Below are positions 25,548-32,016 of a stretch of DNA of 64,000 nt, piece by piece. Numbering within the stretch: position 1 is the first letter of the stretch; each line of letters opens with the position of its first letter. The stretch lies in contig NZ_CP076103.1 of the NCBI RefSeq assembly GCF_018732085.1, forward strand, positions 5,890,001-5,954,000, given 5' to 3'. The position numbers and the translations under genes are program-made. A model generated the notes under the pieces. It ran no database searches. It saw only the letters and a program-made list of their open reading frames with translations, and was not told the origin of the DNA. Origin of the DNA: Lysobacter capsici. GTDB lineage: Bacteria > Pseudomonadota > Gammaproteobacteria > Xanthomonadales > Xanthomonadaceae.

Positions 25548-26174
25548 ATGGCCAAGCTCTATTTCTATTATTCGGCGATGAACGCCGGCAAGACCACGAC
25601 CCTGCTGCAGTCGGCGCACAACTACCGCGAACGCGGCATGCGCGTGGCGATCCTGACCCCGCGCCTGGACCACCGCGCCGGCAGCGGCACGGTCGCCTCG
25701 CGGATCGGCCTGCGCGCCGACGGCATCGCCTTCGAGCACGACCAGGACCTGGAAGCGCTGATCCGCGCCGACATCGCCGCGCGCGGCGCGCTGCATTGCG
25801 TGCTGGTCGACGAGGCGCAGTTCATGACCCGCTCGCAGGTCTGGCAGCTCAGCGAGATCGTCGACCAGTTGCGCATCCCGGTGCTGTGCTACGGCCTGCG
25901 CACCGATTTCCGCGGCGAGTTGTTCGAAGGTAGCCAGTACCTGCTGGCCTGGGCCGACGAGCTGACCGAGATCAAGACCATCTGCCATTCGGGCAAGAAG
26001 GCGACCATGACCGTGCGCGTGGACGAAGCCGGACGCGCGGTGCTCGACGGCCCGCAGGTCGAGATCGGCGGCAACGAGTCCTACATTTCGGTGTCGCGCG
26101 CCGAGTACAAGAAGGTGATGCGCGGCGAAGGGACGATCGAGCCGTTGCAGCGGTCGTTGGCGTTGTCGGAGTGA
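25548..26174 (+). CDS. tdk: Thymidine kinase (class II) with altered zinc site
   Basis: A 208-residue type II thymidine kinase, which makes dTMP from thymidine and ATP in the salvage pathway. The P-loop is SAMNAGKTT (about 9-17), the Walker B-like DEAQFM follows at about 89, and YGLRTDFRGELFEGS and IGGNESYISVSRAEY are family-typical. In the E. coli-type enzyme four Cys/His residues bind a structural zinc (ICVCG and VCRKHY regions). Here the positions read ICHSG and VSRAEY, so at least three ligands appear lost. Activity is still expected, as the nucleotide site is intact. Confidence 0.95.
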   Translation: MAKLYFYYSAMNAGKTTTLLQSAHNYRERGMRVAILTPRLDHRAGSGTVASRIGLRADGIAFEHDQDLEALIRADIAARGALHCVLVDEAQFMTRSQVWQLSEIVDQLRIPVLCYGLRTDFRGELFEGSQYLLAWADELTEIKTICHSGKKATMTVRVDEAGRAVLDGPQVEIGGNESYISVSRAEYKKVMRGEGTIEPLQRSLALSE

Positions 26175-26203
26175 GCCAGGACACGCAACCCGATCCCTTC
26201 GCT

Positions 26204-26288
26204 CGTCATCCCTGCGAAGGCGGGGATCCAGGGCTTCACCGAAGCATGACGCCGAAGTCTCTGGATCCCCGCCTGCGCGGGGATGACG
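26204..26288. repeat. REP-like palindromic element, family A
   Basis: Inverted arms CGTCATCCCTGCGAAGGCGG and GCCTGCGCGGGGATGACG flank GGGCTTCACCGAAGCATGAC. It follows tdk by about 30 bases and adjoins a family B element. Confidence 0.88.
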
Positions 26289-26320
26289 AGCAAAAACATT
26301 GCAGTCGCTCGCAGCCGCTC

Positions 26321-26463
26321 GAGGTCTTTTGTGGGACTCACAGTCGCTCGAGGTCTTTTGTGGGAGGGGATTTATCCCCGATGCCTTTCGTTCCGATCGC
26401 GATGCATCTTCTTGGCCTGACCGAACAGCATCGGGGATAAATCCCCTCCCACAAAAGACCTCG
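26321..26463. repeat. REP-like palindromic element, family B, with duplicated arm
   Basis: Arms GGTCTTTTGTGGGAGGGGAT and complement. The left arm is duplicated (GAGGTCTTTTGTGGGA at 26321 and again at about 26349), suggesting replication slippage between two copies of CGCTCGAGGTCTTTTGTGGG. It sits between tdk and the convergent nucleotidyltransferase gene. Confidence 0.85.
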
Positions 26464-26491
26464 CCGCCTCACCCAGTAGAACCATCCGCGC

Positions 26492-27316
26492 TCAGGCCAA
26501 CGCGGCGCGGAAGAATTCGTCCAGCCGGTCGGCATTCCCCGATCCCGCCGCCAACACCGGCGCCTGCGTCTGCATCCGCTCGATTTCAGCCTCGAGGAAA
26601 TCGCTGATCGCCGCGATCCGCGGCCCGGCCGCGACCTCGGCGCTGTGCCGCTTGCGCACCAGCAAGGCATCGACCGCCTCGCGCACCGGCCCGTCGGGCA
26701 GCAGCCGCGCCAGCAGATCCTCGAACGCCATCGGCGGCGGACCCTCGGCGCGCTCGATCCACTGGCAGGCCAGCACCGGGCGCAGCACGTACAGATACTT
26801 CTTGGTCCGCACCTCCTCGCCCTGTAGATGACCTCGGAACGTTCCCTTGGCCATGCTCAAGTAGTGATGCCACGCCGCGACCGGCGAATAGAACTCGTTG
26901 GCCAGGGTCCGCAGTCCGGCGCTGAGCGCGCCGTCCTCGCGGTACACGATCGGCGAGCGCAGCCATTCCGACAGGGTCGGATTGGATTTCGACAACAGCC
27001 GCAGAGCCTTGCGCAGGTCCCAGCCGCTGACATCCAGCTCGCTGTCGATCGGCAGCTCGATCACGTCGCGCTGCGGCTCGCTGGGGCCGCAGCGCTCGTT
27101 GACCGTCAGGTACCACGGCTGCTTGTGCATATAGACGAAGCGCGCGTCGTAATCGCTGTCGGGCGAGGAAAACCCCCAGCCGCGGCTGCCCGATTCGCAG
27201 GCATAGACGATCCGCACGTCGTGGTCGCGCTCGATCGCCGCCAGCGCGTCGAGCACGGCCCGGCGCTTGTCGTCGGCGATGGGGTGAATCTCGTGGTGGC
27301 GGGACGGATCGGGCAT
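26492..27316 (-). CDS. RlaP-like nucleotidyltransferase
   Basis: A 274-residue protein of the polymerase-beta nucleotidyltransferase superfamily, YcgL/RlaP group. The catalytic motif GSRGWGFSSPDSDYD spans residues 43-57 (GS...DxD), with RFVYMHKQPWYLTV next and KSNPTLSEWLRSPI and GEEVRTKKYLYVLRPVLACQ further on, all family-typical. RlaP is sometimes linked with RNA ligase and RNA repair, but no such partner is nearby. The metal-binding Asp residues look intact, so it is probably active. ATG at 27316 precedes the family start by a few residues. Confidence 0.9.
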   Translation of the reverse strand: MPDPSRHHEIHPIADDKRRAVLDALAAIERDHDVRIVYACESGSRGWGFSSPDSDYDARFVYMHKQPWYLTVNERCGPSEPQRDVIELPIDSELDVSGWDLRKALRLLSKSNPTLSEWLRSPIVYREDGALSAGLRTLANEFYSPVAAWHHYLSMAKGTFRGHLQGEEVRTKKYLYVLRPVLACQWIERAEGPPPMAFEDLLARLLPDGPVREAVDALLVRKRHSAEVAAGPRIAAISDFLEAEIERMQTQAPVLAAGSGNADRLDEFFRAALA

Positions 27317-27447
27317 GACGGCGACGCGTATTCGGGGCGGGCCAGTGTAGCCGCGCGCGGCGGCTTCATCGTCGCCTCACCCGGGCCGGTCACGCTGCGC
27401 CCGCGCTGTCGTATCGTTGACCGCACCGCCCACCGACCGATCCGCCC

Positions 27448-27957
27448 ATGCCCACGATCCAGACCGAACGCCTGCTGTTGAGCGAACTGACCCCGGACGA
27501 TGCCGGTTTCATCCTGCAACTGCTCAACGAACCGTCCTTCCTCGACAACATCGGCGACCGCGGCGTGCGCGATCTCGAAAGCGCGGTGCGCTACATCCTC
27601 GACGGGCCGGTGCTCAGCTACGCACGCAACAACTTCGGCCTGATGCGGGTGTCGCTGCGCGACAGCGGCGAATCGATCGGCATGTGCGGGCTGCTCAAGC
27701 GCGACACCCTGCCCGACGCCGACCTGGGCTACGCCTTCCTGCCGCGCCACTGGTCGCGCGGCTACGCGATCGAATCGGGCAGCGCGATGCTGCGGCATGC
27801 GCGCGAGGTGCTGGCCTTGCCGCGCGTGCTCGGCATCGTCGACCCGGCCAATCAATCCTCGATCAAGGTGCTCGAACGGCTCGGCCTGCGCTTCGAACGC
27901 GAGCTGCGCATGGGCGAGGAAGACCTGCACGTGTTCACCACCGACGCGGCCGCCTGA
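27448..27957 (+). CDS. GNAT acetyltransferase, RimJ/RimL-like
   Basis: A 169-residue GNAT protein starting MPTIQTERLLLSELTPDDAG. The acetyl-CoA loop is in YAFLPRHWSRGYAIESG, and SSIKVLERLGLRFEREL closes the fold. It belongs to the RimJ/RimL type with unknown substrate. It is followed without gap by the YiiX-like gene: its stop TGA is directly next to the GTG start, so the two are probably one operon. Divergent from the nucleotidyltransferase gene. Confidence 0.92.
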   Translation: MPTIQTERLLLSELTPDDAGFILQLLNEPSFLDNIGDRGVRDLESAVRYILDGPVLSYARNNFGLMRVSLRDSGESIGMCGLLKRDTLPDADLGYAFLPRHWSRGYAIESGSAMLRHAREVLALPRVLGIVDPANQSSIKVLERLGLRFERELRMGEEDLHVFTTDAAA

Positions 27958-28563
27958 GTGCGCGCACTGGTCGCTGTCGCGATGGCGCTGTCCCTGCTGT
28001 GCGCGGGCTGCGCCGCCGCGCAGGCGCCGGCCACCCGCGACGGCGACCTGATCTTCCAGACCTCGCGCTCGGCGCAGAGCCTGGCGATCCAGCGCGCGAC
28101 CGGCTCGCGCTACAGCCACATGGGCGTGATCGTGCATCGCGGCGGCCAACCTTATGTGTTCGAAGCGATCGGGCCGACCGTCTACACCCCGCTGGCGCGC
28201 TGGATCGCGCGCGGCGAAGGCGGCCACTACGTGCTCAAGCGCCTGCGCGCGCCGCTGAGCGCGCCGCAGCAGGCGAAACTGCGCGCGCAGGCGAAGGCGC
28301 TGAGCGGCCGCCCCTACGATCTGACCTTCGAGTGGTCCGATCGCAAGCTGTACTGCTCGGAAGTGGTGTGGAAAATGTACGACCGCGCGCTCGGTATCCG
28401 CGTCGGTGAGTTGCAGCAGCTGCGCAGCTTCAACCTCGACGATCCCGCGGTGAAGGCCAAGCTGCGTGAGCGCTACGGCGCGCGCGTGCCGTTGAACGAG
28501 CCGGTGATCTCGCCGGTGGCAATGTTCGACTCGCCGTTGTTGACGACGGTGGTGTCGAACTGA
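27958..28563 (+). CDS. YiiX-like papain-fold hydrolase lipoprotein
   Basis: A 201-residue protein beginning with GTG directly after the GNAT stop. The N-terminus ALVAVAMALSLLCAGC is a lipoprotein signal (Cys18). It then shows the permuted NlpC/P60 (YiiX/YebB) pattern: DGDLIFQTSRS, RYSHMGVIVHRGG (His54) and KLYCSEVVWKMY (Cys near 132), the expected catalytic His and Cys. Such enzymes are suggested to cleave amide or lipid-linked bonds; the true substrate is unknown. Envelope location follows from the lipobox. Confidence 0.85.
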   Translation: MRALVAVAMALSLLCAGCAAAQAPATRDGDLIFQTSRSAQSLAIQRATGSRYSHMGVIVHRGGQPYVFEAIGPTVYTPLARWIARGEGGHYVLKRLRAPLSAPQQAKLRAQAKALSGRPYDLTFEWSDRKLYCSEVVWKMYDRALGIRVGELQQLRSFNLDDPAVKAKLRERYGARVPLNEPVISPVAMFDSPLLTTVVSN

Positions 28564-28660
28564 GCTTCGGGTCGCCGACTATTTGGATTTCGCGGCATCG
28601 TCTTACTTGGCTCACTGCATCGCCTTGGCTGGACGACGCTCATGCACACAGCGCCGCCCC

Positions 28661-28773
28661 GAGGTCTTTTGTGGGAGGGGCTTCAGCCCCGACGCTTTTC
28701 GGCCAGCAGTGGTGAAGTTTCGATGCGATCTGAGAAAAGAGCGTCGGGGCTGAAGCCCTCCCACAAAAGACCT
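28661..28773. repeat. REP-like palindromic element, family B
   Basis: Arms GAGGTCTTTTGTGGGAGGGG and complement enclose about 40 bases. It lies between the YiiX gene and the convergent DUF938 gene, with a family A half copy next to it. Confidence 0.88.
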
Positions 28774-28796
28774 CCAGCGCCCGCGATGCATTTGCC

Positions 28797-28835
28797 CGTC
28801 ATCCCCGCGAAGGCGGGGATCCAGAGACTTCAGCG
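28797..28835. repeat. Family A half element overlapping a coding end
   Basis: CGTCATCCCCGCGAAGGCGG then GGATCCAGAGACTTCAGCGG: one arm only of the family A palindrome. The stop codon and last dozen residues of the minus-strand methyltransferase lie within it. Confidence 0.85.
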
Positions 28836-29533
28836 GCCTGCTCCGAACCAACCGCGGCGATCTTGCGCCACACCAGGCACCGGTTATTCGCCGGCATCGC
28901 CACATCCGCCACCAACCGCAGACCGATGCCCGCGGCCAGCGCATCCACCGCCTCGAAATCGCGCACGCCCGAGACCGGATCGCGCGCCTTCAACCAGCCA
29001 TCGAACTCGCGATTGCTGTCGCTGCTGAACTGTCCGCCGTAGTTGAACGGTCCATACACCACGACCACGGCGTCGCGCGCCAACACGCCGGCCAATCCGG
29101 CGAACAACGCCTCGACCTGCGGCCATCCCATGATGTGCAAGGTGTTGGCGCTGAACACCGCATCGAAACCAACCGCGCCGTCGTCGCCCGCATTCGGCAG
29201 CACCGGCAGCGGCGCGAATCCCGCCTGCGGCGCGGTCACCGCCTGCAACTCGATCGCAGCCGGCGTATTCGACAAGGCCGCCTCATCCAGCCAAGCGCCA
29301 ATACCCGGCAGATACGGCGCACCGTCCGAGCACTGCCACACCAGCCACGGCATCGCCGCGGCGAAATGCACCGCGTGCTGACCGGTGCCGCTGCCGATTT
29401 CCAGCACATGGCGGCGATCGGCGAAGTGCTCGCGCAACACCGCCAGGATCGGCTCGCGGTTGCGCTCGCAGGACGGGGAATGCGGCTTCACGGCGATGAC
29501 GGCACCTCTCGAGGAACCCGCGCATGGGGTCAT
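28799..29533 (-). CDS. DUF938 SAM-dependent methyltransferase
   Basis: A 244-residue DUF938 protein. KPHSPSCERNREPILAVL is the family signature, then VLEIGSGTGQHAVHFA is the S-adenosylmethionine motif I, and FSANTLHIMGW and YGPFNYGGQFSSDSNREFD are conserved later blocks. The acceptor substrate is unknown. The start is uncertain: ATG 29533 adds 14 residues before the signature, and GTG 29491 starts exactly at it. The C-terminus (SEQAAEVSGSPPSRG) is encoded by a palindromic repeat rather than by family sequence. Confidence 0.88.
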   Translation of the reverse strand: MTPCAGSSRGAVIAVKPHSPSCERNREPILAVLREHFADRRHVLEIGSGTGQHAVHFAAAMPWLVWQCSDGAPYLPGIGAWLDEAALSNTPAAIELQAVTAPQAGFAPLPVLPNAGDDGAVGFDAVFSANTLHIMGWPQVEALFAGLAGVLARDAVVVVYGPFNYGGQFSSDSNREFDGWLKARDPVSGVRDFEAVDALAAGIGLRLVADVAMPANNRCLVWRKIAAVGSEQAAEVSGSPPSRG

Positions 29534-29553
29534 GCCGCGGGCGGACTCGTACC

Positions 29554-31005
29554 TTAGCTCGCCCGCGCCGCCGCGAACGCCAACCCCGACACCACGCCCA
29601 GCGACGCATCGCCGGCCACTTGCTTGGCCTGCGGGAAACAGCGGCGCACCGCTTCGCGCACGTACGGCGCGCGCGACATGCCGCCGGTCAGGAACACCGC
29701 CGCGGGCGGTTCGCCGATCTGCGCGCCGACTTCGGCCAGCAGTTCGGTCAGATAGCCCAGGAACGGATCGGCCGCCTGGGCCAGGTCGTCGGCGCTGGAG
29801 GCCAGCGACAAACCGCGTTCGATGTAATCCAGTTCGGCGCGGCTGTCCGACGCGCTGCTCAATACGATCTTGGTCGACTCCACCGCCCGGCTCAGGCGGG
29901 TGGTGTTGCCGGTCTGCTGCAGCGCGATCAGCCGCGGGCCGAACGGAGCGTCGACCTCGCGGTAGGCGTCGCGGCGCTGGAAATCGCGCTGCCGGACCAC
30001 GTCGTGCACGGTCGCGGCTTCGACGAAATGGTGCGCGGGCACGCGGGTCGCCCCCTTGCCGAACAGCGGCATGAACCGCGACAGGCTCAGCGACAGATCG
30101 ACGTCGACGCCGCCGCGCGCGATGCCCCATGAGCCGAGCACGACCGGCGCCTGCGCGCCGCCGACTTCGGCCAGGGTGATGTCGGTGGTGCCGCCGCCGA
30201 TGTCGACCACCAAGGTGCGGTGCCGGTGCGCGCTCTGCGCGTGGTAGCCCAGCGCCGCGGCGACCGGTTCTTCGAGAAATTCCACCTCGTCGAAACCGGC
30301 GCCGGCCGCGGCTTCGGTCAGGATCGCCAGCGCCTGGTCGCCGCCGGCCGCGCCGAGCGAGCTGCGGAACTGCACCGGCCGGCCGAGCACCGCCGAACGC
30401 ACGTTGGCGCCGAGCTGCTGGCTCGCGCTCAGGCGGATGTGTTCGAGGATGTAGCCAGCGATGCCGACGATGGTCTGGCGCACGTGCGGCGCGAGCTGAT
30501 AGCCCAGCATCGACTTGGGCGATTGCACCAGGTTGCCGAAGCCTTCGCTCAAGTAAGCCTCGACGGCGTCCTCGCCATAGACCGCGTTCTGCAGGCTCGC
30601 CGCCGACGCGCGCGCCTCGCGCACCTGCTGCTCCAGCCATTGCCGGCGCACCGCGCGGACGGCGTCGCGGCGCAGGTCGGTCTCGCTGCGCTGCACCGGC
30701 GCGGAGATCAACGCCAGCGCCGTGTCGCGCTGATCGGCCGGCAGGCGCGCGGCCTGCTCGCGGCGCGCGGCCAGCGCTTCGCTCGCGGCGCGGGTCTGCT
30801 GGGCGCGGGCGCTGCGCACCAGCGCGTCGACCTCGGCCTCGAGCGCATCGGTCAGTTCGAACTGACTCGGGTCGGGCACGGCCTCGGGGAAATACACCGT
30901 GGTGCGGAACTGGCGCTCCTCGCCGAAGGCAACGGTGCGCACCGCGCCGTCGATCACCGCCGCGGCGGCGGAATAGCTGGTGCCGAAATCGATGCCGATC
31001 TTCAT
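29554..31005 (-). CDS. Hsp70-like ATPase, YegD type
   Basis: A 483-residue protein of the Hsp70/actin ATPase fold. MKIGIDFGTSYSAAA gives phosphate loop 1, VVDIGGGTTDITLAEVGG loop 2 and VFLTGGMSRAPYVREAVRR the adenosine motif; SSASDSRAELDYIERGL lies between. It lacks the long substrate-binding domain and lid of DnaK and matches the YegD-type putative chaperones. Its partner proteins are unknown. The start at 31005 was chosen because homology begins MKIGIDFG; 20 bases separate it from the next minus-strand gene. Confidence 0.9.
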   Translation of the reverse strand: MKIGIDFGTSYSAAAAVIDGAVRTVAFGEERQFRTTVYFPEAVPDPSQFELTDALEAEVDALVRSARAQQTRAASEALAARREQAARLPADQRDTALALISAPVQRSETDLRRDAVRAVRRQWLEQQVREARASAASLQNAVYGEDAVEAYLSEGFGNLVQSPKSMLGYQLAPHVRQTIVGIAGYILEHIRLSASQQLGANVRSAVLGRPVQFRSSLGAAGGDQALAILTEAAAGAGFDEVEFLEEPVAAALGYHAQSAHRHRTLVVDIGGGTTDITLAEVGGAQAPVVLGSWGIARGGVDVDLSLSLSRFMPLFGKGATRVPAHHFVEAATVHDVVRQRDFQRRDAYREVDAPFGPRLIALQQTGNTTRLSRAVESTKIVLSSASDSRAELDYIERGLSLASSADDLAQAADPFLGYLTELLAEVGAQIGEPPAAVFLTGGMSRAPYVREAVRRCFPQAKQVAGDASLGVVSGLAFAAARAS

Positions 31006-31137
31006 GACGCGCAGGGTCTGGGGTGCGGCGCGCAAGGATACTCGGTGCGCGTCGCTGCGACCTGAATTGTCTGGCTTGCTTCGGGGTCAGTGGGAATTAT
31101 TGAAGGCCGCTGCCCCCGATTTCCGCGTCGCTACAGC

Positions 31138-31275
31138 CGTCATTCCCGCGAACGCGGGAATCCAGTGTCTTTAACCGTAGCCGCACGAAAGTCGCTGGAT
31201 TCCCGCGTTCGCGGGAATGACGCCGGAAAGAATGTCGCGGTGGAGCCCTGGATCCCCGCCTTCGCGGGGATGACG
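31138..31275. repeat. REP-like palindromic elements, family A, one and a half copies
   Basis: A complete inverted pair at 31138-31222 (CGTCATTCCCGCGAACGCGG and complement) is followed at 31247-31275 by an extra right arm (CCTGGATCCCCGCCTTCGCG). The arms differ slightly, so the added half was acquired separately. Confidence 0.87.
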
Positions 31276-31301
31276 AGCAAAAGCAAATTCGGCAAAGTCG
31301 T

Positions 31302-31370
31302 CCCGATTCCCGATTCCCGATTCCCGATTCCCGATTCCCGATTCCCGATTCCCGATTCCCGATTCCCGAC
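31302..31370. repeat. Heptamer tandem repeat (GATTCCC), about nine copies
   Basis: An uninterrupted run of CCCGATT units fills almost 70 bases just before the stop of the YcxB-like gene on the minus strand. Perfect copies imply recent slippage, so the number likely varies between strains. Confidence 0.92.
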
Positions 31371-31383
31371 CGCGCCAGCGCGA

Positions 31384-31878
31384 CTAAACCTTCTCCAATC
31401 TCTGCCGCAACCGCGCCAAATCATCCTCGGACAAATCCGCCACCGGCAAAGTCAAAAACTGCGCCTTGGAAGTGAACAGCATCCAATAGCCCGGACGCTC
31501 CCACGCTTCGACCAGGCTGGACCACGGGATCGACGCCGAGCCGAGCCCGGATTCGATCATCAAGGCGTCCTCGGCGAACACGAACGTCGCCTCGGGCGCC
31601 GGCATGTTGCGGAACTTGCCCACCGTATTGCGGTGATGCACGCGCCACACCAGCGCCAGCAACAGCGGCGGCAGCAACACGACGATGCTCAGCGCGCCCA
31701 CCAGCCAGCTCCGATCCCCGCGCCACAGCAGGAACACCACGAACGCGAGCAAGGCCGACGCGGCGAGCCACAGGCCCTTCTCTGCGACGACCACCCGCCG
31801 CCACACGAAGGTGCGCACCGCGTCGCGCACCATGGCTTGCGTGTACACCACCGGGTGCCGCGTTTCCGATTCGCTCAC
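31384..31878 (-). CDS. YcxB-like membrane protein
   Basis: A 164-residue protein with two transmembrane segments (about 37-52 WLAASALLAFVVFLLW and 58-77 WLVGALSIVVLLPPLLLALV) and a C-terminal PH-like YcxB domain: TFVFAEDALMIESGLGSASI, WSSLVEAWERPGYWMLFTSK and FLTLPVADLSEDDLARLRQR. The family is uncharacterised. The GTG start at 31878 is preferred because AAGGAG lies 8 bases upstream, a better site than at any ATG; an ATG start lies inside the sequence. Confidence 0.87.
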   Translation of the reverse strand: MSESETRHPVVYTQAMVRDAVRTFVWRRVVVAEKGLWLAASALLAFVVFLLWRGDRSWLVGALSIVVLLPPLLLALVWRVHHRNTVGKFRNMPAPEATFVFAEDALMIESGLGSASIPWSSLVEAWERPGYWMLFTSKAQFLTLPVADLSEDDLARLRQRLEKV

Positions 31879-32016
31879 GATCCTGTCTCCTTCACCGTGG
31901 ATGCCGCCGGCCGCGAGGCCCGGCACTGCCGTGTCGCCGCCGATCCGGCACGGCACCGTCTCACACACTGAGATCGCCGTCGCGTACAACGAGACTCCGC
32001 CCCTGTCCTTGCCGCC

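Noticed and set aside
27106..28227. A minus-strand open frame opposite the GNAT and YiiX genes
   Set aside because: The two plus-strand genes have clear family motifs; the minus frame is a shadow.
28799..30640. A single fused frame joining DUF938 and Hsp70 regions
   Set aside because: The frame passes through the Hsp70 gene out of its own frame; both genes have separate starts and clear motifs.
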